A stretch of 64,000 nucleotides of DNA from Solenopsis invicta. Taxonomy: Eukaryota; Arthropoda; Insecta; Hymenoptera; Formicidae. The first letter of the stretch is position 1, and each line of letters starts with the position of its first letter. This document shows, piece after piece, positions 26,995-38,299 of this stretch. The translations under genes and the position numbers were made by a program. The notes under the pieces are model-generated. The model was not told where the DNA came from, made no database searches, and worked only from the letters and a program-made list of their open reading frames with translations. The DNA is taken from assembly GCF_016802725.1 (NCBI RefSeq), contig NC_052679.1, forward strand, positions 3,472,001-3,536,000, read 5' to 3'.

Positions 26995-27992
26995 CGTGAA
27001 GTCATACATAAAAGAAAATATATATTTTTCGACGTAGGAACAAATATATTTCCGTGCATGTGTAAATATATCACGCATCGATGTTGTGCTTCTTTTCCGG
27101 GGAGAAAGAGTACGTACTACTACAAAAGTCCGATCGCCGATCTCGTATCTCGCAAACACGTCGAAGTCTTTCTTCTTTTCTGTATACGAGATAGGGAGAA
27201 CGGATCGCGCGCGTGTCGTTTCCATCGCGGGGAAACTTTGCAGGTCCTATGTTTTGTGCAGGCATTGCAAACTTTCAGATGGGAACGCGCGCGCGTACGT
27301 TTTTCTTAGGAGGTACACAACGACGCGTTTCCGATTTTCTTTTTCCGAAAAGGGCAAGAGAGCGTTGTCGAGCGTCTCTCGTTCGTCGTCCGGCACCGTT
27401 CCCGAGATTTCTGCCGGCTCTTTGGTCCGTGCGCTTCGGACCTTCAGTCTCTGTTATATCACAGCGAAGTAATCGATTTGGACGTGACTCCGTTAAAGAG
27501 ACATGCCAAGGCGCTATGTTCACTAAAAGAAGAGATAACCAATTTAACTAGGCTAAAAGTTTTTCAAAGGAGACGTATACTTAAATCGGATCTCTTACAC
27601 CAGAAATCGTTTATAAGATCTGCGAAACACGCAAGTAATAACAGCCAAGGCCTTGCGGACGTTCAGATGCCTACTAAAGCAGAAACGCGTTTCAACTATT
27701 GATTGCAGTATTACTAAATGTATACAGATTAAATGTAATACACTATACATACATACACAGAAAACACATGGAAACACAAACAATATACACTCGCGCAACC
27801 TATGAGAAGACTTTGTAAATAGTTAGAATATAATTGATATTATAGGCGCCAAGATGTATTAAGGATAACATCAAATTTATTCAGAATAAATCTTCCGAAA
27901 TATCGCATAAATATGTCTCTATTCAATGTACCGCATATCCCATTTCCAAATCCGCTGCTCGAGGCTGAAATAAAAACTGATTTGAAACTCAC

Positions 27993-29245
27993 CGGTGCGA
28001 TGCGCAGCAGCGGAGTTGAAGCACGACGTTAATCTGCAACACGCAATTGAAGAAGCCGAGTTATGCCAACGGACAAAGTGTTCAATTTAGAAAACAGTTG
28101 CCGCACGCGTTGAATTATTAGCTATAATATATAAATTTATATAAAGTTGATCGAACGGTGCGAGAGGCAAAACGCGAGGAATGCTGGTCCGTTTTTGCGC
28201 GCGCGTTGTTGACCAAAATTCTCAGAAATACAGACAGCTGCCACTTCTAAGAATCTTCTGTCAATAATGCGTATGCAAAAAAACGGTAGAAAAGGACAGC
28301 GATCCTTGCGATTTTGCCTCTCTCACTGTTCTGTCAACCTCAACTTTCAGACGAGTCGAACGAGCATAAAAGCCGATCTATCTTACATGTTTATGATCTC
28401 CCTTTACAAAATTGTTAAGAAATACTTTTCTCTCGAACAGGCAAAAGGACGATCGATCGTGAATTCGAATAATATGAAAATATGTGTGATAACCGGAGCT
28501 GAATCTCGGATGGCGTTTTCCTCCACTTCGAACGCCGCGCGTCGCGTGAAGCAGGGCCGCGCGCGATGGTATCCCGTAGGTTATAGTCGACCGCTACAGC
28601 GTTACCGGCGACCCTGCTTCTCGCGGCGCGTAGGAGTGAGGGAAAAAGCCACCGAGATCCGGACTCTGGTGACAACCGAAATCTACAATCGGAACGTGAG
28701 ACATCTTTTAAGACATCTTAAGATCCGATGGAGACTTCGTGTTGTGCTTGAAAAATCATTTACCCAGGGTTGCCCCGCCGGCGCTCGACGTCCCTCCTGG
28801 ACCTCCTCCTCCTCTCAGCCTCTCGGATAGCTTCTTCGTGGCGGCACTCGTGCAACATTTACGGGATTACACTGTGCATACGTGCATTTCGCATTTACTT
28901 ATCACTCAGCACACTTCACTGCTTATATTTTGCATGATCACTCTCACTCGCGACAACGCCATTACAATCGTGCACTGATTGTCGGAGCACGGCGACACTG
29001 CATTTCGGTCGAGACACATTTTGAGGCATTCCCGAGGGTTGCCCACCCATTTACGTGTGGCGATTACGTGATTACGATCGTACGACGTTTTCCGCGATTC
29101 TTGCAACCGCTACGCACTTTCGTAACAACAAAATGACACACTAGAATTCGCGAGCGGCGAACGGTTACGACATGATACCATACCACGGAAAACTAATGGC
29201 GAATTTCAAATTTCGGAAATAGTGTCGCGCGATTAACTTCACACC
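27993..29245 (-). ncRNA. Candidate spliced noncoding unit, paralogue on minus strand
   Basis: Reading leftwards, a GTGAAGTTAATCGCGCGA motif at about 29241 matches the start of units A-C. A first exon rich in GAGGAGGAGG ends at CTGG|GTAAAT (28764). A 41-nt second exon, 28033-27993, follows, with TTGCAG| acceptor and CCG|GTGAGT donor. Both exons match the pair at 38.4-38.8 kb (+). An ATG at 28854 opens a frame through both exons in this copy, but the 38-kb copy has a stop at the third codon of that frame, so coding is doubtful. Downstream exons were not found. Confidence 0.38.
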
Positions 29246-29979
29246 GACGCGATGCTACCCAACTGCCCTTGGTGGCTCCACCTTGCGTATCGCGGCAATT
29301 TTGAATCGATACAAGAAAGTTTGACTGAATCACTAGAATGTTTATGTAAATTTATATAAAAGAAATTAATGGAAATTATAAAATTATGTAATACTAATGC
29401 TAGATAGACATGAAATCGACAGAATACGTACAATGACACAAAATTTGTTAAATTAGCATATTTAATAAGTATCTGCTTTTACAGTTCTTTGAATGTTCAG
29501 CAGTTATTATTAATTTAGAATTCTGCAAAATTTCAAAGATCATCATAATTATCATGATGTTTATTAAAATGAATAATCATTGTATAAATTTAAAAAATGT
29601 ATTGAGTGTCAAGTTTGATTTATAAAATTATAAAATATATTTAATTAAATGTTAAAACGTGAAGATTATTGAAATAATTTCTTGATAATATATCTTAATA
29701 AAAAGTGTATTAATACAAATAATAATAATTATTATTGAAATTCTACAGAACCCTGAATTATGAAATTTTAAATTTACCAGATATATCCCTACTACTATAA
29801 AAATTTTATATGTTGCATTTTACATGCATGTACAATAATGTTATACACACTTCTTTGCTTGTCGGTACACATACAGTATTAAATGTTTCAATAATGTATT
29901 ACAAACATACGATAAGAATTAATTTATTTTCTAGAGACATAATTTATAATTGTTTCATTAAATAAAAAAGAGTTCTAAA

Positions 29980-30921
29980 TTACATATTTACACATTTTGC
30001 TTTTGATTGTTTTGATTTATCAATGTGTGTTAACAAATGCCTCTTCAAATCCGGCATATTTTTTGGCTGTGTCGAGCACTTGTGACACTTTAATTTTGTA
30101 TTCAAATATTCCATACACTTGTTTGGTTCCTTTTTTTTAATTGTGCCTTTTTCGCGCAACTGATGACATACATCTAAAAATCAATATAACTTATGTATTT
30201 AGCCTGTAATTTAAAAAATTTAAATAAAAATATTGATACAAACCTGATGAAGGTAAGAAGAACGGCGTCGTGAAGGAGTTCCAATGATATTTGGTTTTAA
30301 GGCAAGGACTATTAAAATCCGTACTTATTACGTGTAAGTGCAGCCTCTGCATACTGGGCTGTGCGTGATAACCCATGCTGCTCAAGAATTAAAAACAGTA
30401 TTTAAAATTCCTTTACGATTATCAAATGTAGAAGAAAAACACTACATTATTTCATTTTCATTATTTTTATTATAATTTCGTTAGTTTTATTTGTTTATAT
30501 AATTATGTTATTTTAATATTTTTGAGGTAACTTAAGTTTACAGTACAGTAAGTTTACAATAAAAGTTTCAAAATTTAAGTTTACAGATTTAATCTGAGAC
30601 TCACATGAATTCGTGATCCGCTTGCTCTTCTGCGAGACTACACGCAATATTATGCATGTGGGTTAACAACTCCTGATGTTCAATTTTGACATGCCATATA
30701 GAGTTAATATTTTCTTTTGGTAAAACCAAGTAATGAAATTGGGCTTTAGGATACTTATCTTTGATGACAACTATTTTATCATCTTCTCTGATTTTACATT
30801 CAGGATCCTCTATTGCTTGAAGCAAACCAGCTGACCAATGAGGTTCTTTTGCATTCGCTGGTTTGTTCGTATTAGTTGTGATTTGACGTTTCATTGTCAC
30901 AATCCTAAATCGTTTTGTCAT
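29980..30921 (-). CDS. Aptx: Aprataxin-like protein, HIT domain plus C2H2 zinc finger
   Basis: Three coding exons on the minus strand, 30921-30605, 30377-30244 and 30173-29980, join in phase to give 214 aa. An HWSAGLLQAIEDP start and IVVIKDKYPKA lead into the HIT core: GYHAQPSM, then LHLHVISTDF at about 118-127 with the HxH pair 119/121, then CLKTKYHWNSF. Cys180, Cys183, His196 and His200 form the C-terminal zinc finger typical of aprataxins. Family knowledge: removes AMP from abortive 5'-adenylated DNA ends in nuclear single-strand break repair. The N-terminal FHA domain of vertebrate aprataxin is absent, as in other short invertebrate and fungal forms. Arg117 occupies the first position of the H-x-H-x-H motif. 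A TTTCTCTGACAG acceptor lies just 5' of the ATG, so a noncoding first exon near 31.75 kb is likely. AATAAA (minus strand) lies at 29928-29923. Confidence 0.93.
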
Positions 30922-32119
30922 AAAATGCTGTCAGAGAAACCCATCTAAATTTATATCAAAGCTGTATCATAAACTTCAAGATTACGTTTAAGTCATTTAC
31001 ATATTGTTTACATTAAGTTTACACAAATCTTTTTCATGTACAGAGACAATATAAGCAATATAAATTATTATAAATTAAATAACACAATAAAAAAAGTAAT
31101 GAAGTTATACGATTATTAATATATATGATTTTAGTATTGATAAAATAAAAATACATATCAAAAATAAAAAATGTAATTTTTACTATTTCTGATAAAATCT
31201 AAATATTTTGATACATGTTAACCAATGAAACATAGTTTATACTGTATGCGTATAAAGTAGATTATTTTATGCATAACTATCAAACCTTGATTTATATACA
31301 TATAAAATAGTTGTATCTGCATAATTTTTATACAATTAGCACATTACTGTTCATGTATATATATTATATTAATATTTATACATGTATACATGTATATAAA
31401 ATAATATAGCACATAGAAAGCAATGTGCCCAGTTGTGTAAAAAATTTACATGACGCCAATTAATGACAAAAGCTCTATTATCGCGAAAAATAATTAATAT
31501 TATAATTATCATACCTGATGATTGAAATGTCACACTATCAATTGATTACAAGATAGAGATTGGTTCGTCTAACCTAGAAAGCGCATATTGTTTATCAAAT
31601 AACATGCTTTGCATTTTGATTTCTGGTGTTAACACGTAGAGCATTTCTTTGAATAATATATACATATTGATGAAAACAAAAAGTGAATTAAATACTATGA
31701 AGAATTTAAGAAAACGAATGTAGAACCTAACCAACAAACAGCAACTCCAAAACAGCTTCGAAAACAACTGAGCATGTGAAACCTGTTCAGTAGCGCCTCA
31801 ACGTGCACGCTGAACTACGTAGCCACGATTATCATGAATATTTTCAACGGATAATATACTTATGATTATTATACTGTATTATAATATTAGAATTAACAAA
31901 TTAATATTATAGATATCCGCGTAATTCGCAATATCCGAAAATATAATCGTCGTCTCGTCGATTACTGTAATAATATTAATTCGCTTATTTTAGCGTCATA
32001 ACAATAATCATCATAAAAAACCAAATGCATATTATTTGTTGTTCGATACACGAAAAATTAATTTGAAACATGAATTCAAAAATGGCGCTTGCTTCAGCGT
32101 GACGTCTGTCTTGCTACGT
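30922..32119. other. Aprataxin 5' region and divergent intergenic DNA
   Basis: AT-rich. Probably contains the aprataxin first noncoding exon (minus, near 31.73-31.80 kb, with a weak TTG|GTTAGG donor) and a shared upstream region with the plus-strand noncoding units. No coding exon supported. Confidence 0.4.
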
Positions 32120-33475
32120 GAAGTTGACCGCGCAGGGTGACGTATGTACCCCTTGCTATCGTAACTGCATTCGCGCGCATTCTTTCCCTTGCGCGGCGGA
32201 CCGCGGGACGGATCGGCTCCGGAACAAGTGGCATCGCGGATCATTCAATTGGTAAGTATAACGTATTTAAACCTAGTGCCGTAATTCGCTCGAACGCGTA
32301 TCTCTCAGTACTCATTCGAGAAAAGATTCACGACGCTGTTACGCTGTAGCACGGCGCATTAATTACGGCGCGCAAAGTTGACCGTACGAGAGAGGGGGGA
32401 GAGGGGTCCCTTTCTCCATTTCAATTGCGTTCCTTCTTTCGTTGCAAAACGTGTCGTGATCGAGAGTCGGACAGTTCGGGGATGGATGTTATCGTGATGT
32501 CTAACTTGACAATGAAACACTAAAGCTGCAATGCAATACTTGATCAGCCGAAAATGTGACAAAAGCGATGTCGCGTCGCGGCGGCGTTATGCATGTACAG
32601 ATGCATGTATGTGTGGCGGCGCGCACCACCGCGACACGGCGTCACTTTTGACGCGTGAAGTTGACCGTGCGAGAGATCGAGACGAAATCGATTGCTTCAC
32701 GCCATACTAATCACGTATTCTTTCCAGAACGAAGCGGACGCACGATGGACCGGGTCCGGATCGAGTGGCATCGCACATCGTATAATTGGTAAGTATGACG
32801 TATATAAACCATGCATTACAATTCGTTCGAACGCGTATTTCTCAATACCCGTTTGAGCGCTCGGGATCAGGAGCGCTGCTATACGCCGCGCGAATTTCAT
32901 CGCCCGAGAGAGGAACCCATTCCACCATGTCAATGGCGTTCCTTCTTTTGTTACAGAACATCAATTGAGATCGAGAGCCGAAACGATTCCGGAGATGGAT
33001 GTCGTCGCGATGCCTAGCTGGTAAGTGAAGCCTACATTAAAGCTACATTGTAATACTTGATCAGCCGAAAATATGATAAAAGCGATGCCGCGTCGCGGCG
33101 GCATTTTATGCATGTATAGATACATGTATGTGTGACGGCGCGCACGCCGACGCGACACGGCGTCACTTTTAACACATGAAGTTGACCGCGCGAGATAGAC
33201 GAAGCCATTTTACGCCATGCTAATTGTATTCGCATATTTTTTTTAGAATTCGGCGTATTGCGGGGCGGATTGGCTCCGAAACAATCGCGACTCGTTAAAC
33301 AGGTGAGCGAAACTTACAATCGCTGTAATTACTGGTATCATCAGTAGATAGACCATTTTATGCCTTATAATTTTTATCTGAAACACTTTTTTGTAAAATT
33401 TCCATTTTACTTTTATACGTTACAGAATTATCAATTAGCTACATACCTGATAACTCCACTGTTGTGCATCGGTCA
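32120..33475 (+). ncRNA. Candidate spliced noncoding transcript from tandem exon-pair units A, B, C
   Basis: A unit starting with a GAAGTTGACCG-type motif recurs at about 32122, 32658 and 33179 (about 520-540 bp period). Each holds two short exon-like blocks with consensus borders: A1 ends at 32251 (TTG|GTAAGT); B1 32728-32788 (TTTCCAG| to TTG|GTAAGT); B2 32957-33020 (TTACAG| to CTG|GTAAGT); C1 33247-33302 (TTTAG| to CAG|GTGAGC); C2 33426-33475 (TTACAG| to TCA|GTGAGT). Joining B1 to B2 makes a stop at once, and no frame is shared by the copies, so a noncoding RNA or 5' UTR is more likely than a protein. C2 resembles exons at 28033-27993 (-) and 38767-38817 (+). Unit start and true exon usage are inferred. 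Confidence 0.4.
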
Positions 33476-33530
33476 GTGAGTAATGAAAAGCTTTATTAAT
33501 CATGTAAAAAATTTGTGAAAAATATATTAT

Positions 33531-33986
33531 GTATACACTGAGATAAAAAAATATCTTGCAACAAAAACGTTTTATTTAACACAAAAAAGTTATTTACTTT
33601 TCGAGTCTCCATAGCTCATTTACTCGAAACCAAGTTAAAAATTTCTTAATTAAAATATTTATGTAAATAAAGAAATAATGTTTATTTAAGTAATTTTTTC
33701 TTGCAGTTCTAGAAAATATTTACTGTTAGACTATTTTTATATACAAGATAATCATATTTTTTAATTTAAGAAAATAATTTGATTAAGTTTGATAATATTA
33801 TTATCTATAAAATCATTAGTTAAAAATAAAAAATATAAAAATACAGAATTGTATACTTAAGGTAATATGTCTATATTTACTTAAAACTAAATATTTTTAC
33901 TTAAACACAATAAATAAAAGTTTGCATCAAAATGGTTTTAAGAAAATGTATTGTTTTTATTTAAAACATTTGTTTCTCAGTGTATA
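33531..33986. mobile_element. MITE-like element with TACACTGAGA termini
   Basis: TATACACTGAGATAAA at the left and TTTCTCAGTGTATA at the right are near-perfect inverted ends with TA at both borders, as in Tc1/mariner-type insertions. The interior is AT-rich and has no ORF. Confidence 0.6.
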
Positions 33987-34790
33987 TTTGAATATTAAAG
34001 TCATAATTGTATTACAAATAAATTGTATTACATATAAAACCTCATAAAGATCACTTATCTTAATATTGATCAGGTATAAAGAATTATAATGGATATTACG
34101 TATTTAAAATGATTATAACATACAGTATTTTTGTTCTAATAGTTTTTATTTCTTTCTATTTTCTTTAAAAAAAATAGGTATGATGTATTAAAATCTATAT
34201 CTCTTTTTTTAATTTTGATCGATTTGTCGTTGCCCGAATTTTACTTCAAACATATGTTAAGTTAAGAAGTAAAAAAGTTAAGATATAATGACGTAAAATT
34301 TTAAAAGATAAGAAACTTTTATGGCAATTATTAATATAATTGTTGATATGAAGTTTATATTTTACTAGACAAAACAAGCGCGCGCTACAAAGCTTTTGAT
34401 ATTATATAATTACGTACAAATTACAAATTTAATATTACGCTATGAACCTTTAATACACATAGTCAAAATATGCAATCTTATTGATGACAATCGCTCACCA
34501 AGTAAGCGCTGAACGAGAACCAATCAGCATCACGGAAAAACGACAACAAAAAACTTCGAAAAATTGCGAGTATTGATACAATATACTTTTTCAGATAGGA
34601 ATAAGTGTAAGAGACATTGCGATTTGTCAAAAAAATAATTTTTGCGTTTGATTGAGCACATGTACAATTACGGGATACGATTCGATATTAGAGACCGTTG
34701 CAATGTGCACTCTATCTTATCGTCACGTTATCGGTTCGATGAGACCACGTCTCATTGGTCTTAGCGTCTAACCGGCCGATCAGCTAGATT

Positions 34791-34912
34791 AACCATGGTT
34801 GTTGAGTTTGTCGCGGGTTGACAAAAGCACCCCAGAAAGTGCGTCTCCTTTAAGCGACTTGCTACCCTGCGACTATGGCTTGTAAGATACAAGTGTCGTA
34901 CGAATCATGGTT
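34791..34912 (+). ncRNA. Candidate structured RNA, tandem copy 1
   Basis: The 122-nt core is bounded by AACCATG and CATGGTT, which can pair as a 7-bp closing stem. Inside are GTCGC/GCGAC enclosing a GCAC/GTGC hairpin, and a second arm TGCGAC/GTCGTA continuing into CTTGTA-AGA-TACAAG. This copy differs from the others in only a few positions (for example TTTGTCGC for CTTGTCGC). I recognise no known RNA family. The strand is chosen from the direction of neighbouring splice-like units and is uncertain. Confidence 0.35.
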
Positions 34913-35353
34913 GAGAAAGTTTAGTTGACGTTAAACGTGCGTTAAACGTGATACAAAAGGCAGAACTCATTCGCAACGAGCTCACTATCGATCCCGTATC
35001 CATCGCGTCCGAACTCCTAAGTCGTTATTTTGTTAATTGCGTAATAAGCATCGTCTCTTGCAGGTGCCACGAGAAGATGCTTGCAGCGCTACAAAATGAT
35101 TTTGTAATGCTAAATTTTTTTTATCTTTATGTAGAATTTTTATTTCTATTTCAAGTTTTCGTGATAAATGCATTAGACATTGTAATTTGCCCAGAAAATA
35201 ATTTTTGCGTTTGATTGAACACATCTGAAATTATGGGGTACGATTCGGTATCGGAGATCGATGCAATGTGCACTGTGACTTTTCGTCACGTTATCGATTC
35301 AGTGAGACCATGTTTCATTAAATTTAGCGTTTAACCGCCCGATCAGCTGGATT

Positions 35354-35475
35354 AACCATGGTTGTTGAGCTTGTCGCGGGTTGACAAAAGCACCCCAGAA
35401 AGTGCGTCTCCTTTAAGCGACTTGCTACCCTGCGACTATGGCTTGTAAGATACAAGTGTCGTACGAATCATGGTT
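35354..35475 (+). ncRNA. Candidate structured RNA, tandem copy 2
   Basis: Same 122-nt core, exactly 563 bp downstream of copy 1. Every stem-forming segment is intact, whereas the DNA on either side carries many substitutions relative to copy 1. Confidence 0.35.
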
Positions 35476-35916
35476 GAGAAAGCTTAGTCGACGTTAGACG
35501 TGCGTTAAATGTGATACAAAAGGCAGAACTCATTTGCAAAGAACTCACTATCAATCCCTTATCCATCGCGTGCAAATTGCTAAATCGTTATTTCGTTAAT
35601 TGCGTAATAAGCAATATCTCTTGCAAGTGCCACGAGAAGATGCTTGCAGCGCTACAAAATGATTTTTTAATGCTAAATTTTTGTCATTTTTATGTATAAT
35701 TTTTATTTCTATTTTAAGTTTTTGTAATAAATGCACTAGACATTGTAATTTGTCCAGAAAATAATTTTCGCGTTTGATTGAACATATCTGAAATTATGGA
35801 GTACGATTCTGTATCGGAGATCGATGCAATGTGCACTCTGACTTTTCGTCACGTTATCGGTTCAGTGAGACCATGTCTCATTGAACTTAGCGTTTAACCG
35901 GCCGATCAGCTGGATT

Positions 35917-36038
35917 AACCATGGTTGTTGAGCTTGTCGCGGGTTGACAAAAGCACCCCAGAAAGTGCGTCTCCTTTAAGCGACTTGCTACCCTGCGACT
36001 ATGGCTTGTAAGATACAAGTGTCGTACGAATCATGGTT
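35917..36038 (+). ncRNA. Candidate structured RNA, tandem copy 3
   Basis: Identical in core sequence to copy 2 as far as can be read. The A-box-like TGGCTTGTAAG and B-box-like GTACGAATC inside the core each miss the pol III consensus at one position, so internal pol III control is possible but unproven. Confidence 0.35.
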
Positions 36039-36479
36039 GAGAAAGCTTAGTCGACGTTAGATGTGCGTTAAATGTGATACAAAAGGCAGAACTCATTTGC
36101 AAAGAACTCACTATCAATCCCTTATCCATCGCGTGCAAATTGCTAAATCGTTATTTCGTTAATCGCGTAATAAGCAATATCTCTTGCAAGTGCCACGAGA
36201 AGATGCTTGCAGCGCTACAAAATGATTTTTTAATGCTAAATTTTTGTCATTTTTATGTATAATTTTTATTTCTATTTTAAGTTTTTGTGATAAATGCACT
36301 AGACATTGTAATTTGTCCAGAAAATAATTTTCGCGTTTGATTGAACATATCTGAAATTATGGAGTACGATTCTGTATCGGAGATCGATGCAATGTGCACT
36401 CTGACTTTTCGTCACGTTATCGGTTCAGTGAGACCATGTCTCATTGAACTTAGCGTTTAACCGGCCGATCAGCTGGATT

Positions 36480-36601
36480 AACCATGGTTGTTGAGCTTGT
36501 CGCGGGTTGACAAAAGCACCCCAGAAAGTGCGTCTCCTTTAAGTGACTTGCTACCCTGCGACTATGGCTTGTAAGATACAAGTGTCGTACGAATCATGGT
36601 T
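36480..36601 (+). ncRNA. Candidate structured RNA, tandem copy 4
   Basis: Core retained with one visible change (AAGTGACTT for AAGCGACTT), which swaps a C-G for a U-G pair in the proposed GTCGC/GCGAC helix and so keeps pairing. Confidence 0.35.
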
Positions 36602-36768
36602 GAGAAAGCTTAGTCGACGTTAAATGTGCGTTAAACGTGATACAAAAGGCAGAACTCATTCGCAACGAGCTCACTAACGATCCCGTATCCATCATGTCTG
36701 AATTCCTAATTCGTTATTTCGCAAATCGCGTAACGAGCACTATCTTTTGTATGTGCTACAAAAAAGTT

Positions 36769-38299
36769 GCTTTAGATTTAAAGTTCACGAGTAATGTCGG
36801 GAATTTGCCGAAAGAATGCTATTGGAAACTTTATTGCAACAAGAAATCGAATGGAAAGCATGTAGAGAAAAGACAATGCATTTTATTGCTACATTATAAA
36901 AAATTATTTTTTCCGCAACGAACAACCAATATAACCTGATGTCATACGTTATTCTGTTTTATTTATTATAAAATCAATTTGTCAATTAATTAGGTAGATG
37001 AACTGCAAAACATCATATTTTATTAAAATTAAAACTTTATAAGAGTAAAAAGTAATCTTAATCTGAAAAAGTGCATGTTGAATCGATACTCGCATCTCTC
37101 GAAGTTTATTATTATTTACGCTTTTCCGCATTTCCGTAATGCTGTTTGATTCTCCCGCCATGCTTACCTCGTAAGCTGCTGTCATTGCGGAGATCGCGTT
37201 TTGACAGTTATATGTATCAAGGGTTAATAGTAAATTTGTAATTTGTAAATTATCTAATAATAAAAGCTGTGTAGCGCACCCATTGCTTATGCCTGTTTTG
37301 GCAGTTATATAAAATATTGCATCAAATATAAGATACATATGTTGTGAATAGCATTTTCTGAACATTTCATTTGCGTAAAAAAATGCATTGCTTCTATTTA
37401 TTTATCTGTTCACAAATTATACACTAATAAATATTGCTGTCTTGTATCAATTTATAAGAACATTTAATTTGGAATAAATATTTGAGAAAAGAATCAAAAA
37501 CACAAATTCGTGACTAACTAATTTAAACATATTTTATGTTTATGAAAATATTTTTTATTCCTTTTTCATACATGCATATGCATTATATAAATATTTTGAA
37601 AATTTGTTCTCTAAAAAATAAAGATCTGGTTATATTTCTAGATATTATACAGCTTATACGAACTACACAACTTTCGGTCAGTATATATCAAATCACCCTT
37701 TGATTGAGTTTTTTTTCTTTCGGCCAGACTGGTCTTACTTTTTGTTGATCGTGGTCAAATCTATTCCGTCTATATGTCAACAAGATAATTTGAGTAATGA
37801 CGAATCGAATAAGATTGCATTAAAAAAAATACAAACATTTTTATATATTTATCGTACAGATGTGTGGTGTATTCTGGGCAGAAAAACATACAAAAAATCA
37901 TGTAATGATATAATTAATATTTTAATAACTTTTAAAGCGGAATTCCTTCCTTAGAATTATACGTTAGTTAATACGGAAATCTGCTCTCCCTAGTATTTCA
38001 AGACTATTAATAAAAAAATATTCTTTGTAAAAGATAATTGATTATTTGAAAAAAGAAAAATTGATTGAGTTACTGCTTTTTTTAGCAGAACTGTTATTTT
38101 TTTAAATACGTAATATAAAAAATGTTATATTTTATATTATAATTATTTTTATATCTTACAACACTATTTTAATATATAACTATAATTTATTTTTTTATAT
38201 ACTTTAGCAAACTCATTTTTTCGTATATAAAACTAACGTACTCTCGTCGTTGATTTAATTGGAAATAAACGAACTGCAGCCGGTTCGTCGCGTCGCGCG
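36769..38299. other. AT-rich spacer with unrecognised short frames
   Basis: A minus-strand frame at 37365-36982 contains the stretch AISAMTAAYE followed by a CGAG|GTAAGC donor-like site, and a plus-strand frame lies at 37700-37954. Neither is recognised, and neither has a convincing start or partner exon. Confidence 0.3.

Larger units (their letters stand above)
24229..27980 (+). other. Pdk1 3' UTR and intergenic DNA
   Basis: The first AATAAA is at 24684; further AATAAA at about 27886 would allow a much longer 3' UTR. The stretch has (ATT)n and (AT)n microsatellites. An open frame at 27478-27702 is unrecognised. Confidence 0.5.
34605..36768 (+). repeat. 563-bp tandem repeat array, about 3.8 copies
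   Basis: Copies begin near 34605, 35168, 35731 and 36294 with a constant 563-bp period; the fourth diverges after about 36768. The middle copies are nearly identical, while the outer copies are more diverged and share bases with each other. Each unit carries a hairpin, then the 122-nt conserved core annotated separately, then a weakly conserved open frame beginning with GTG. Many substitutions in that frame change amino acids, so coding is unlikely. Confidence 0.93.

Noticed and set aside
27478..27702. 74-codon frame with basic, coiled-coil-like composition.
   Set aside because: Starts at TTG, no family recognised, and it probably lies in the extended Pdk1 3' UTR.
28267..28830. 187-codon plus-strand frame.
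   Set aside because: No recognisable composition or family; it overlaps the opposite-strand noncoding unit and lacks splice or promoter context.
31565..31735. CTAACCTA at about 31570 and AACCTAACC at about 31725, possible telomerase RNA template for TTAGG repeats.
   Set aside because: Matches of 8-9 bases to telomeric permutations are expected by chance in 64 kb, and no pol III type 3 promoter or terminator is evident at suitable spacing.
36000..36040. tRNA-like A box and B box in the conserved core.
   Set aside because: Each has a mismatch at an important position, spacing is short, no cloverleaf with anticodon loop can be drawn, and no T-run terminator follows closely. Kept only as a remark.
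34948..36262. Repeated open frames (88, 62 and 62 codons) in the 563-bp units.
   Set aside because: They begin at GTG, not ATG, and substitutions between copies are mostly amino-acid changing; conservation is centred on the core outside the frame.
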